DNA of 64,000 bases from Ceraceosorus guamensis (Eukaryota > Basidiomycota > Exobasidiomycetes > Ceraceosorales > Ceraceosoraceae). The notes under the pieces are model-generated. The model was not told the origin of the DNA. It did no database searches and saw only the letters and a list, made by a program, of their open reading frames with translations. The translations under genes were made by a program, and so were the position numbers. The DNA lies in contig NW_020290033.1 in the NCBI RefSeq assembly GCF_003144195.1, positions 1-64,000 on the forward strand, given 5' to 3'. Below, in pieces: positions 21,401 through 36,909 of this stretch; the first letter of the stretch is position 1, and every line of letters begins with the position of its first letter.

Positions 21401-22400
21401 CCGTATGTCCTCTGCGCGGGGCCAGGACCCATTGAGGAGGTTTCACAGGCTCGGGCGGCGGAGGTGGTGTGCCCACAGTAGCCACGCGCCGAGAAGGAGT
21501 GCGAGCTGGCGAATTGGCATCCGACACTGCGCTGTACTTGTTGTCGTCGTCCGCATTGGCAAAGGTGCTGAAGCTCAAATGACGAGCGCTAGCCACGCTC
21601 CAAGTCGATCCGCGCCTGGACCCTGCGGGCGTAAACGTGTCCTTCTCGTCCTCTTCCTCCTCGTCATCGACTACCGGCGTCATCATCCAAGCCTTTCTAC
21701 CAGCCTTGGCCCGGCTTCTGGCCTGATTCTCTGCCAGTCTCCGCTCCAGATCTGTAGTGTCGCTCATGCCATCTATGAAGCTTCCCTGACGCGGCTTGTT
21801 GGCCAATCGCCGCTCTTCCGCATCCTTGGCCGCATTCATGGCTGCTCTTCTCGCTCTCGCCTTTGCTGCCATAGCTGCGACCGTAGCAGTAGCGCTGACT
21901 TTCTCCTCCCTCTGACGCTCATGCTCCACTTCTGCCAAGGCGCGAATGACGAAGGGGATGTAGTGGCTGACGTGAATAACCCTTCCGCTCAGTTTGGCAT
22001 CAGGATGACGAGCATTGTAGTCGTTTTGAAGATCCGACACCTGAGCTCTCAAATCTTGCAGCGATTCGAACTTGGACGAGGCGCCCAGATCGCCCGTCGC
22101 CGCAGTTCCTACACCCATTCCACCTATGCCATCTGCCGGATTGTGTACAAGCTGCCCTGCTTCCGGTAACGCTCTGTTCTCGCAAGGTTGCGCTGTTTCC
22201 GAGTTCGACTCGCAGATGGAGAGTTTGGCAGGTCTGCCGGTGGCAGCGCTGCTTGAGGAGCTGCTGCCTGATCTCGCAGGTGTTGCACCGCCTGCAGTCT
22301 TTCCTGACGACCCTCTCGACGCAGTCTCGGGACCTGACAGATACTGTGGAGGATCCTCGACGAATGGGTCGGGCGTGAGGGGAGGGGCGTTAGCTACCAT
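18455..22400 (-). CDS. TPS2: Trehalose-6-phosphate phosphatase with TPS-like domain
   Basis: Five exons (22400-20996, 20911-20636, 20567-19879, 19811-18972, 18901-18455) close in frame to 1218 residues. The protein removes phosphate from trehalose-6-phosphate, the last step of trehalose synthesis, and normally works in the cytosolic TPS complex. It has a GT20 synthase-like part (KYVPVWLEHNVAHGHYEGYC, LWPLLHYLLWQDV, MVWIHDYHLLLVPQMLR, TVRDGMSTTPMEF). An HAD phosphatase domain follows, with the nucleophile motif LLDYDGTLTP (D877, D879) and CAGDDKTDEDMFRVL. The intact DxD phosphatase motif favours Tps2 over the regulatory subunits. The first ~270 residues carry a long disordered, acidic insertion (e.g. 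DDEEEEDEKDT), larger than in yeast. Intron 1 uses the acceptor GCTCCAG so that YCKT joins TLWPLLHYLLW as in the family. The 3' end converges with the carboxylesterase. Confidence 0.92.
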
Positions 22401-24032
22401 CGTTATAGCTTTGCAAGGGAGCGAGCGAGCGTCGATCGGGCAATGTGCGAGATAGCGCTTGGTCCGAGCGCCCGAATATTCGAGTGGCCTCCAGCAGAAG
22501 ACGTCGAAATCAGCTTAGAGAGACCGAGGTACAGTCGCGAATGAGGTCGCTTTACCGGCTCCGCGGAGAAGAATCGCGAACCGAGTTAGTCGCGGCGGCA
22601 GCGGCGGCACGCGACGTCGTTGCGGCCCGGTGGGCGCAATCAGCAATCAAGCTGGGTCGGATGTGATGACGAGTCAAGCTGGCGAGCCTTGTATAGGTGG
22701 TGTAGCAGCAGTCGTGAGTAAAGCGGGACGGAATTACGTGCGCGTGAGATTAGGCTGCGTGGAAATTTGAACGAACAATTTTGACTGAATGGCTAGAAGT
22801 CTTGAATGTCTAAATTAAAGTGCGAGAGTTGCTGCTTATCTGCTACTCTAACTCAAGATTATCGATGATGCCTGTTGCTTGATCACGTTGAAGTGATATG
22901 ATGAAGACTTTTCGTTCAGCCGTGATCGAGTCAGAGTGCGAGTCCGGGTCAATTCGTCTCGATCGAATGATGGCTGTCCTAGAATCTCCAGGCTCCTGAG
23001 AGTCACGATTGGCGAGTATGAAGAGGATGTGCGCTCGTCATGCGGACCACGATCTATATAGACAGCAATCGTGAATCAAATCAAGAATCAAGATGTGATT
23101 CACATTCATTCAAATTGTGATTGATTGCCTGCGCACTCGTACATGCAGCGTCAGTCACGAGTCAAGTCACGAGTCACCGACCTCGCATTGCGCGTCCTCA
23201 CGGGCCGTGCAGCCCACAAGGTAGGCTCAACGAGTCGTGAGTCTGCTGAGTGAGTTTGAGTGTGGCTCGGTCGATTCACGATTTGGGACGCACAGGCGTG
23301 CCACGCCGCATGGCGTCGATGCTGCCATTCAAACGGTCGCGCCTTGTGCCGCGAGACAAGAACAAGCTATAGGTGAACGCGGCGCGCGCGTGATGGAGGT
23401 GCTGCTGCTCGCCGCCGCGGTGGTTGTCCATCCAAGTCGTTTGCCAGCGTCATCGCGGCGCCCGCGTGACCGCGCGCTTACCGGCCGACAAGAGTCCATG
23501 CCACACGTAATGTGCGCGCGCGCGCATGCCCATCCAATTCGCGTGACGCGCGGTCAAAGCTTTCTTTCGATCGAGACATTCATCAGCATTCAATTTTGAG
23601 TGAGCACACCCGCGTGCATTACATTCCCTTCAATAAGCAGCCCATCATCTCGCCAAGCTTGCACGTCTGCGTACCGACTGTTGTCTTTGTTGCAGACGAG
23701 GGCAGGGGTTGTGATCACGACTCTCAAACACGCTCATTGTTGCCATCTCGATCATCGCCCGTGTGCGGCATCAAGATCGAGCGGACGAACCCACGAATGG
23801 ACCAGCGAGGCTTCCACCAGCTCCGTGCCGATTTGCAAGGTAACCGCGGACCAAAGGAAGGCTGCTCTGCGCGGAGTGGCTGCGACCTCTCGCCCGTCGG
23901 TCGATCAATGGCGACGCGAGCACTTCAGCCTTTGTCTAAGCGCCAGCAATCAACTCCAAACTCGCTTCGTCGTCCACATCCGCGCATCGCTACACAACTC
24001 ACTTTATCCAGGTGGGAGTCGCATCTCACGCA
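22401..24032. other. Divergent intergenic region, 1.6 kb
   Basis: The region lies between the TPS2 start (-) and an unrecognised coiled-coil gene (+). It has no supported ORF. It contains a doubled GTCACGAGTC word at 23154-23178, related words at 22711 and 23229, a CTATATAG palindrome at 23054-23061, and a CG-alternating tract near 23513. It is the richest patch of these words in the window. Confidence 0.5.
23154..23178. repeat. Doubled GTCACGAGTCA word
   Basis: The 10-base word GTCACGAGTC appears twice in 25 bases. Relatives occur in intergenic DNA at 3860, 7512, 22711, 26961, 29735, 30121, 31906, 38709, 39134, 48832 and 51721. I found none inside a confident coding exon. The function is unknown; it could be a dispersed binding site or a lineage-typical intergenic repeat. 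Confidence 0.6.
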
Positions 24033-26338
24033 ATGTCGAACTCATACCCTTACCATCGGCCTGAGCGCTACGACGCAGGACAGCAATATCGCTCCCAAGC
24101 ATCAGACAGAGAATGGCGGGTGGTAGACAACGGCAGAGCCCCGAGGCCCTCATACGACGATAGCACCGAAAACGATCATAGGAGATCCACGGCTGGTCCC
24201 TCATCCAGAAGATTCGCAAACAGTGCTGCCAAAGACGACTCTCGGGATAGGCAAATGTCATCCGGATCCCCTGGAGCGCACAATCGGGACAGGCGCAGAT
24301 CTCCTCCAACCGACGCGCGCCGCCCCTCTGCATCCAATGAACCGGATCGCGATCGTGCCGTGTCCAGCAGGCCAAGCACCCCAAGGGGTCCTCGCACAGA
24401 ACGAGAGAGGAAGCGACAGGCGACAGAGACACCTGCCTCGAGCGAGGTCTCCAAGTCCGCGCATGAAGCAATGCAACAGGCAGCATCGGAGTTCATCGAA
24501 GCTTTAGTCGGCTTCGAGCCAACAAGGTTGGAACTTCAAGAAGTACGTCTGAAAGCTAGTTTACGGTGTGGTGACTGCCGAGAGGGAGGGGGTGGGGGCG
24601 CGCTGCCTGAAGCATTGCTGAACTTTTCCTTCCCATCGCTCGCTCATCACAGGCAAGAAAGAAATTCGATCAAATGCAAAACTTGCGAACTGCACGCGAC
24701 AAACGGGGAGAAGAAGAGACTCCGATCCACGCTGAGCAGTTCAAGACCGCCAAGGAACGTCTGCAAGCTGCGGACGTGAAGGTTGAGGATGCCAAGGCGG
24801 CGATCTTGAAAGCCAATCAAGAGGTGCAGTATTCCATCATACGCTCCATACGAAACGAGACGAAGAGGCACCTCGATGACATAGAGAAGAGCATCCCCTC
24901 ACCACAGCTCATCAGGAAGACTGCTGAAGATGTTGGTGACTCGGTCCGGAAGGATATTACGAGCAAGGAGGAGATCGACAAGATGGTCAAGAATCAGGTC
25001 CAGAGCATGATCCAACTTGAACGCCGGGGTCTGACTAGCGCTTTCTTGACGAAGGAGGAAGGCCGCATTCTGATGAGAGATGTCGCTAACGAAGCTCTGA
25101 AGGCCTTCGACCTACCACCACCGCCACCGCCTCCGCCTCCTGTAGCTCCAGCAGCGAGTGCTACCGCCATGCCTGCTCCCGCGACATCAAATGTGTCTGG
25201 GAGCGGCGCTGCCGAACCAGAGGAAGGCGAAGTGGCGCAGGATGACTGCCCTACACCGTCCACGAAACCTCGGACGCACAAGGACGTGCGCGCGGTCATA
25301 GACGCTCGATATACTGACATGCGACATGAGATGATGGATCATTTCGCCGAGTTGAGCAATAACCTGGCAGAACTCATCAAGGTTGCCATCGAAGATGCTC
25401 AAGAGGAACATCGAGCCAAGAAGCGCAAGGCATTCGAAGCTGTTGCTGCTTCGAGTGCTCCGGAGGATAGGCGAGACGCTCCTCTCGCCGCCGCCAAAGA
25501 ACTCGTCGATGCCGTATTTGGTGCATTCACACCCGAAGTACTCGCGAGGTCCGACGACTTTGCGGGCGAGCAAAAGGAGAAGGACACCTCGGCGGGCACT
25601 AGTGCGGCGAGTGCGGCAGAATCGTCCGATCGAATTATTGCCCCTTTGCCTAGAGCTGCATCAACGTCGCAGGCTACTGGCTCTTTGTCTGCTCAGCCCG
25701 AAAGCGGACAGGCCGCCCAAGGCGGCAGCGCACCCTCGAACGAAGCGCTTTACAAATCCCTCGCAGAGGAGCGAAAGCGCAACGACGATCGATTTAGCAA
25801 CGTGAGCAGAGTGATGACGCTTATGCGTGACCTGCATCGGGAGGAGCTAGACGGCCTCAAGACGTCGAACAAGGCGCAGAAGGATGAGATCGAGAAGCTG
25901 CAAGCAGAGATCGCACGTCTTGGGGAAGCTGCGCCTGCTGGGCCGACCGCGACGCTGAACGGCGCTCCAGCTGCACCGCCGCAAGGAGAAGCGCCCGCAT
26001 CGTCAGGCACGACACCAGACGTCTCGACGCTGCGCGATAGACTGGACGTGCTGGACAAGTCCCTGTCGCAATGCACAGAGGATTTGTCGGCAGTGCAAGA
26101 GACTTGCAAATTTGTTCCGCGTTTGAACTCCAGGTTGAACAAGCACAAGGAGATGATCGACATGATTGTGGAACACTCGAAGAACACTAATGCAGACTTG
26201 ACCTACATCACTTCGCTCTTTGCGGGCATTCCGGAAGTCTCGAATGAGGCGTTGCAGGTCGCCCCGAATGGCGCCGCTCCTGCGGCTTCGAATGGAGCTG
26301 CGCCTCAACAGGTGCCAAGTGGTGTCGGTGGTCATTGA
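24033..26338 (+). CDS. Uncharacterised coiled-coil protein
   Basis: Exons 24033-24542 and 24653-26338 (intron 24543-24652, donor GTACGT) give 731 residues; I do not recognise the family. The first 140 residues are charged and Arg/Ser/Pro-rich (RDRQMSSGSP, PRTERERKRQ). A helical region follows from about residue 148 (EAMQQAASEFIEALVGFEPT), with predicted coiled coils (QFKTAKERLQAADVKVEDAK and beyond). A run of nine prolines sits near residue 320. Another helical segment is MRHEMMDHFAELSNNLAELI. A C-terminal coiled coil contains KTSNKAQKDEIEKLQAEIAR and a conserved-looking tail DNTNADLTY-type helix near 690. The segment AKKRKAF could be a nuclear localisation signal. The composition suggests a scaffold or transcription/RNA-associated protein, but this is only an inference from sequence character. 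Confidence 0.75.
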
Positions 26339-27120
26339 GACAATTTTCACGCAAGCTCTCGCCCGCATCGCTCGACTCCGACTCTACGCTTACCATTACG
26401 CGTTCAGCTGACAATGCCTCGCCTGACGTTTCCCTCTGTTAACAATTTACTGTACTGGTACCCCGCCCTCTATTCATGTGATGTTGTCCTCACAGCAGCG
26501 CCCGAAAGCAGCGGGACACACATAGCTGAGCGTGCCTGTCTCGTCTGCAGGAGGACATGCGCAAAGGATCACGCGCGGACGCTGCTTGGTTGCGAAGAGC
26601 AGTGGGGATAAATACGTGGAGACAGCTTCAAAGGTGTTTGTGAATGTAGAGCACGAGATCGAGCATGACTTGTAGGTACTTTATAGACCTTTGAGCGTGT
26701 GAAATGAGCCACCCAGGCAAATCATTCGCACATTACACTGCGATGTGATTAGAGTAACCCAGCCTGAAATGGGGGAAACTGTATGTGGTGATCGCTGAAG
26801 ATCGAGTGAACGAGTATGCTCGCGTTTTCCGTCTAACCGAATCGATGCTTTAATTTCGACGCGGCCAAGCCGAGCTGCTTGCTGCGTGCACGCAGCAGGG
26901 ACGCATGGCACTCGCGCGCACGGAACCGTTCGCGCGGATGAGCTAAAGGAGCGCGCAGAAGAGTCACGAGTGATGTGGGCCCATGCATGCATCAACTTCA
27001 TCCTGAGCCTTGCTTTTTCCCCACCGTGTTCACCTCTTCTGACTCTCGCGACACGTCAACTCAGACGCCCCAACCCTACGCTCGGACCTTTACTGACCCA
27101 ACGTCCAACGCAATTTCGAG
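26339..27120. other. Intergenic, TMEM14 promoter side
   Basis: No gene is visible between the coiled-coil gene and the TMEM14 gene on the same strand. The word GAGTCACGAGT is at 26961-26971, about 150 bases upstream of the TMEM14 ATG. The short pyrimidine-rich stretch 27004-27110 would be the 5' leader. Confidence 0.45.
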
Positions 27121-28163
27121 ATGGTGAGTCTGAAAGGCAATACGAGAAAAGGCGGGGGGCATGGAGAGAGAGAAGAGGGAAGTTCGAGAGTCTTGCTTTG
27201 ACGTCGATCGGCCTTGCGGACGTCATCTGTACTTGCGCATTGACCTGAGAGTCGCCGACACTGACGTTGCATGCTCTGCCTCTCGAATATGTGCGCTATC
27301 CCATCGCTGCGATCCATGCACGCCTGCCGCGCTGTAGTCGGAGCATCCAGGTGAGACCTCTCGACAGCTAAGCAGGGACGCTCACGGCATGCCTCCTTAA
27401 TAAGCCAACGCTTCCTTGTCCGTCGCTTCAGAGAGAGTGGATGACTGGATTGACGCTTGCACCATCATCTTTTTCCTCAAATCTCTCCTGGCACAGCTTA
27501 CACCATGGCAGCCCTCTGCGGTATTGGAGGCCTGATCGGGTTTGCAAAGACTAGATCTGTTCCCTCCATCGTTGCTGGACTGGGTGTCGGTGCGCTCTAT
27601 GCTGTGGGTGGTTATCGGATCAAGAGCGGTGGAGGTGAGTCCACATCGAGGCGGGTTGGGTGTGGTGTGGGCACTAGCTGTATCAGAAAGCTTTCGCGCC
27701 AGATAGAATCCTGGCGTGATGAGTCACCTTCGCCACAGCATTCGGTAAGATGGATTCCATGTCTGACCTTGATCCGTTCGCGCTCCGCCTCCGCCTCCTC
27801 CTCCTCCTCCTCCTCCTCCTCCTCGCTCTTGCCATCTCCGACAGACTACGGCTACGAAATTTGCGCAGGCGCATCTGCTCTTTTGCTCGGATCATCCCTG
27901 CCTAGAGCTCGTAAAGGTCCCGTACCTGCCGGTCTGAGCGTAGCGAGCACACTCGCTGGAGCCTACTACGCCAAGCAGGTGAGTCTGGTCGAGACGGGCT
28001 GGTAGGACAGCTACTGGGCTGCCTCCCAAGTGGCTAAGAGGGGACCAACGAGAGGTGACAAACATCGCGCTCGAGGGCATGTCGGAGTCTGTGGAGCCGC
28101 TAGCCGAACATCCCTCACCTCGCCCTCCTCATTTTACAGGTGTACGACTTCCGCATTCGCTGA
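27121..28163 (+). CDS. TMEM14-family small membrane protein
   Basis: Five exons are needed: 27121-27123, 27338-27350, 27497-27634, 27845-27978 and 28140-28163. They give 103 residues beginning MSEHPAYTMAALCGIGG, the classic TMEM14 start. Later family blocks are GFAKTRSVPSIVAGLGVGAL, ASALLLGSSLPRARKGPVP and the terminal AGAYYAKQVYDFR. TMEM14 proteins are small mitochondrial or organellar inner-membrane proteins with three or four helices; the animal TMEM14C handles protoporphyrinogen import for haem synthesis. Whether this fungal member does so is unknown. The ATG is the only coding triplet of exon 1 (ATG|GTGAGT), exon 2 is a 13-base microexon, and the last exon codes eight codons including the stop. 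Skipping exon 2 would break the frame, which supports the model. Intron 3 contains a (CTC)n tract serving as its pyrimidine tract. Confidence 0.88.
27794..27824 (+). repeat. (CTC)n microsatellite in a TMEM14 intron
   Basis: About ten uninterrupted CTC/TCC units lie 20-50 bases before the 3' splice site of intron 3 of the TMEM14 gene (27635-27844). By position they form part of the pyrimidine tract. Length changes here could affect splicing. Confidence 0.8.
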
Positions 28164-28832
28164 GCGGTTGAAACAACACCGCTCTTCAAAGCCACGTTTT
28201 CATCTGGCGTGCGACGCGAGATACCGCGAATCGCTTCAACACCTGCAATGCGATGACGTGCGATGGGACTCTCTCGCGCTCAATTAAATGAAACAAAGTG
28301 ACGCCGAAGCGCACAGCCCCGAAAGCACTCGTGGGCGTGTTCGCAGAATATCTGTGATTCATGCGAGGCTGGAAAGGCTCACGAGGTCAAGTGGTACACG
28401 ATCTCATTTCGCGGGTGAGAGGAGAAGATACAGCTGGCCATGAGCTTTGCTACATCGGAGAAGAGCTTGGAGAGCCCAGGGCGGAGGGGATGCGAGGGGT
28501 CGTCCTGGAAGCCTCGTCGCTAAGTGGGACCAGCGAAGAGGGGGAAGATTGGTACAGACAGATTGCCTACCCTGCATGCAACAGCAAGTGAGGAGGCGGA
28601 GCGCATTCTCGCGTGAAGGCGTGGTGCTGAGGCGCGATTATAGGCAGAGGCGGCGAGGGTTAGTGAGGTCATCGGCGAAAAGGGTGAAGCCTATGAGATG
28701 AACAACCCTGCGGATGCCACTGGTGTGTGCCCTTCTAGCTAGTCCGCTTGCCCTCTCGTGTTGAGTGGGGCAGCCTCTTCCTGATGCGAAGGCACTCACA
28801 TCGAGTCGCTCATTGTCCAGTTCCATTCATGT

Positions 28833-29350
28833 TCATTTCTTTGCGCCTGGCTTGTTCTGTGATGTTCGTAGTGTCGAGTAGCACCGACGAAGCGGCTCAG
28901 CGCGCGTGCACGAGCACGTCGAATGGACAGCCCACTCACTTTGGGGTTCTCCGGGCTCTTGGCCCAAGCAGCACCGATGAGCTTCATGCGTTCCTGGGTG
29001 GGGCATGCATGCGAAGTAGAGCGGCAGCGACGTTAGCAAACACGCTTGTATGCTAGCTTTCGGCCTTCAGGCAAGAATCTACGTCACGGGAGTCGGGTGG
29101 GGCCCCGCGTCTCGGGCGCGATGTCTACCCATTCAATGGTTGCAATAGGACGCGTCGCTCACCTGAGTGGTACCCTTGGGGTGCGTCTGCTTGAATTTGG
29201 CGCTCTCCTTCTTGACAAACTTGTTGTAAGCACTCCTATTTGAGCGAACGATGGGACATGGATGAGTACCGGCGGATGGACGGGTATGTGTGCGCAGCAA
29301 GGCTTGTGACTTCCGCTTGTACGCGGAGGCGCTACTCACTTCTTTACCAT
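28833..29350 (-). CDS. 53-residue YABBY/HMG-box-like protein
   Basis: Four tiny exons (29350-29340, 29235-29163, 28993-28940, 28856-28833) splice in frame to 53 residues. The protein starts MVKKSAYNKFVKKESAKFKQ, continues KLIGAAWAKSPENPK and ends NKPGAKK. The pattern SAYNxFxKxE...A...WAKSPENPK is that of the YABBY/HMG-like fold found in very small fungal proteins, where it is thought to bind DNA. Every junction has a GT-AG pair (donors GTGAGT, GTGAGC, GTGAGT; acceptors ATAG, CCAG, ACAG). The reading frame restores the motif across three introns of 104, 169 and 83 bases. The first coding exon is 11 bases. The protein is basic and small enough to diffuse into the nucleus. The gene converges with TMEM14. 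Its role is not established; a chromatin-associated function is inference. Confidence 0.82.
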
Positions 29351-32172
29351 TTTGAATATGCTCGAGAGGTGGCAAGGCTTTTGATGTTTGAGAATGCTGG
29401 TACGGCTGGGTGCTGTAGGGGTTGTGGTGGTTGGAACGCAAGCGGGTGCTTGGTACTTGGCGATGGAATGCAGCAGCCTAGAAGGCGTCTCCGTGTGGGG
29501 AGCACCATCTCCGCTTCGGTTCAGATACCCACCCTGCGTGTGTGGTGTACTGCTCATGTGCCTTGGGCTATTCGCGCATCCGAGCGCGCGTGGTCGATCA
29601 CCTGCCGACGCGCTCTTGCATACTGCTGCACCGCCATTCGTGATTGCGCACGGATCATTTCGCGTCGCGTTGATCTCGCATCCGCGGCGCGCGTCGGCCA
29701 TCTGGCCCGCAACTGGTGTACCGATCGAGTGACTGACTCGTGACTGTAGATCATGCACGCGTGTGTTTTGAATAAGGCGTGCCCTTCCACGCGTAGTGTG
29801 CCATGTTTTGATTGTTAAAGGAACTTGCCCACATTCTTAAAAGCACGTTGCACGTCGCCAGCATTCCCACGATTGCTGCAAAGCCCAAACACGGCGCTAT
29901 ATAGATGCTCGAAGATATCGTCTATACATAGAAGGCGATTGGTGGGCCGTTCAAGTCGGGGGCTTCTTCCTCTTCGAAATCAGATATTTGAATCACGGAT
30001 CAAAAGTGCATGTCAGTTCAATCATGGGTCACGGGCGCCGGAGCGCGTGACTGTTGCCAGCGTCACGCGAAATTCGCACCGTGGATAAAGTCACGTGTTC
30101 TTTTCCGAGATAAATTTGCGGACGAGTCACGATTCAAGATTGTGCAGATCTTGCTGGGGAGGTGCGCGCATCCAAAATTCGGAGACAAGTACGGCACATG
30201 CGGACGTACAGCGAAGCAGCACAAATACTGTAAATGACTGTACGGCATGCGGCGCCGTACCAAGTGAGACATCAGCAGGCGTGCCTGAAGCAGGCGGAAG
30301 ACTGAGCAGCGGGTCCCCAAAGTTCGATGTGTGTGACTCCCACACGCCTCTCGCCACCGTCATCCATCCGCCCATCCATGACGTCCTAGACTTGATTTGA
30401 AAGTTGTTTACCCTTCAACCCTTCACGAGAGAAAGCCTCTCGACGGCCAAGGTCAGCACCATCAAGCAAGCAACGCTGAGGGATGCGTGCTCATAGGTGC
30501 GCCACGACTGGCACCGTTGCCACATGTCTCGATGCGACAGCTGCTACGACGCTTGACCACCTGTCGCGCTCAACGCAAGCACACCTCAAATACCTGTGAC
30601 GCTTTATTCTTCTGCCACCTTGTGAAGGCTTTCGCTGTTCAGCTTTCTCTCGGGGTTGTTCGCAGTCCCTCGGCTGCGATCCTTCTAGCACACCTTGACG
30701 AGCTGATGCGCGTCAGCTTGTCAAGGTGGATTAGATGGATCGCAGCAGATGGATTGCCGGTTGCTCCGAGTGAAAGATAGAATGTGCGATCGTAGGACTG
30801 AAGCCTCGTCGACACCCTCAATCGACTGTGAGCAGTCGCCGTCGGCGAAGGCGTGGTGAAATTCGTTTTTGGCAGGCTGGGTGGTGTGTGGTGCGGGAGG
30901 CAAGCCGAGCAAGATCTCTGGCCCCCGCTTTCGACAGACATCAGTCATCCACAATCTTTTTGTACCCTAAACACGGACCTGCGCTGGCTGATTGCCACCC
31001 CCGTGCTGTGTCCTTTGAATCCCCGCTTAGGTTGAAAATAGGCCACCTCCACGCACACGCCGTCGTCTTGTAAATATTCAAAACCACTCCGCAGAACGAT
31101 TCTTCGAATTTATGTCCAAGTTGGGTATGTTGAATGTGGCAAAGACATAGGAATGCACTCTCTCTGTGCGACTTCTTGACGACTGCAAGAACGGTCAAAA
31201 TTTGTTGTTGTGCTCACCGTACCAACATCAGGATCTGACATGCCGACCAAAAATTGAAGGTACTTCGTTCCTTTGCTTGGTGCCGGCGTCGGCCGCCCCT
31301 GGTCTTTCGACTGATCACGCACTCCTGCGCTAATAGTCAAAATCTCCAAGCTGCTTTGAAGGTGCCAATAAGGTGGAAGCAGAGTGCAGATTGAAGCATT
31401 CTTATGAGTGATGCTCGAGGTAAGAGACCGCCATGTCGAGATTCGTGTCTAAGCATGTGACGCGTTGCAAAGCACTGCGGTATACATCTCACCTTAAAGC
31501 GTGCTCGAGCCCTCGAGTTCAGCGCATGGACTATAATCCATCTCACAAGCATCCTGAATGCGACGAGCTACTCAATCCAGAATCTCTTGTACAAAGCGGC
31601 CGATGGAACAGGTGGCGATGGATGCGATGCCGAGGACGGGGAGGGTTTATAGGCGCGCGGGAAGCTGCGCCACGTGGCGATATTCACGGGGTGCAGAGGC
31701 ACAGTCAGCTTGTCAAGACTCGCGCGGCTGCCTGATTTCTCGACTTTGATTTGGCTGATGGAATGCTTAGCCCCGATGCACCAGGCGGCGCATGCGCAGG
31801 GCGCGACGCGTTGTTGGGCCACATACTCGACTCACACTACTGTATGCAGGCCCTCATATGCACACAGATGCCTCGTATTTGATGTCCCCAATCGCGACTA
31901 CGCAGCCACGACTCACAGTCACGAGTGCCGACACAGAGGTCATAGCCACCCGACCATCTAGGAGAGCTGCTTTCGGAACTACCCTGGTCTCCGCTGCCAT
32001 CGCTTTCGCAGCTCTTCTGACAACTTCACCGACTCTCCGACAAGAGAAGCGTACGCATGGTCGCAGCGCGCTCATCCTAGCGCGTCGGTGCTGCTCGGCC
32101 GCGCTTAATGCCTCACTCAGCACGCTACATCCCAGTCTCATCTGGTCAGAAAGGGCGGCGCCGATCGACGAG
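29351..32172. other. 2.8-kb intergenic region
   Basis: The region lies between the YABBY/HMG-like gene (-) and the MYST acetyltransferase (+), which diverge. No ORF shows family resemblance. It contains a 134-base imperfect palindrome at 30643-30776, GAGTCACGA-type words at 29735, 30121 and 31906, and a CTATATAG palindrome at 29897-29904. A frame open from 31792 runs in phase into the MYST gene, so a longer N-terminus for that gene cannot be excluded. Confidence 0.5.
30643..30776 (+). repeat. 134-base imperfect palindrome, potential long hairpin
   Basis: The two arms (30643-30708 and 30711-30776) meet with essentially no spacer. Aligning one arm against the reverse complement of the other by eye gives 49 Watson-Crick matches, 9 positions that would be G-U in RNA, and 8 mismatches in 66. 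The centre is the near-perfect GCTGATGCGCGTCAGC. A transcript would fold as a single stem of about 66 pairs. No coding role is apparent. It could be a small-RNA precursor, a folded regulatory element, or the remnant of a short inverted duplication. Confidence 0.75.
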
Positions 32173-36276
<4,104 letters not shown>

Positions 36277-36909
36277 ACGTCATCAAGGCAGTCAAGTGAC
36301 TGTTCTAAATTGTTCGCTCTGCTATTGCCATCTGCGCGTGCCCTGTTTTCCGATGTACAGTAACCAAACCAATCGTTATCGTTGGCCGCCGTGACCTCAG
36401 CCGCCTGTCTTGGGAGAGCGCGAGTCTTGCTGCCCACACAGAAAAATCGTACCACGGTCAGAAGGTCCGGGCAGACCAACGGTGCAATCATGGATCACCG
36501 CCGCAAAGCTCGACTGTCGCTTGCAATCGAACACTGGTTGTATTAAGGTGTGTTGGCGCGAGCGCAGCTCGGCGCGTACAAAGCGAAACCCTATATAGAA
36601 GCTGAATTCGATGGGGAAGGGCAAAACAGAAGAGAGGGCTATATGGAAAGCACAACCATGGACACGGAAAGGGGGGAGGGATGTGCGGAAAGAAGCGGTC
36701 TTTGATGGGCGTTGATATGGATGAAGAGTGGTAGGGTCCATTTGCGTGCGCATGAGTGGTGTTGTTGAGGGTTATGAGTGCGACGGTAAGCAGTCTTGTT
36801 TGATGGGACTGTGAATGCGGAAGTTTATCGAAGAGCTCGATTCGTGACGAGAAGTGCGACAGGCTGGATCGGGGGTGGCAAGGCCTTCAGAGCGACGTGA
36901 CCGCGCTTC
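36277..36909. other. Convergent 3' region, no gene
   Basis: The MYST gene and the DPBB gene end toward each other here, so this 630-base stretch should hold two 3' untranslated regions. A CTATATAG palindrome lies at 36591-36598, an odd place for a core promoter. No ORF is convincing. Confidence 0.5.

Noticed and set aside
29240-29743. Plus-strand ORF of 167 codons opposite the YABBY-like gene
   Set aside because: Antisense to exons with canonical splice sites and family similarity; it has none itself.
30397-30941. ORFs on both strands with similar peptides (SPSAAILLAHLDELMR / NPSAAIHLIHLDKLTR)
   Set aside because: The resemblance comes from the palindrome 30643-30776 being read on both strands, not from two related genes.
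31792-32172. Extension of the MYST protein upstream of 32173
   Set aside because: The frame is open, but the peptide looks random; kept only as a possibility.
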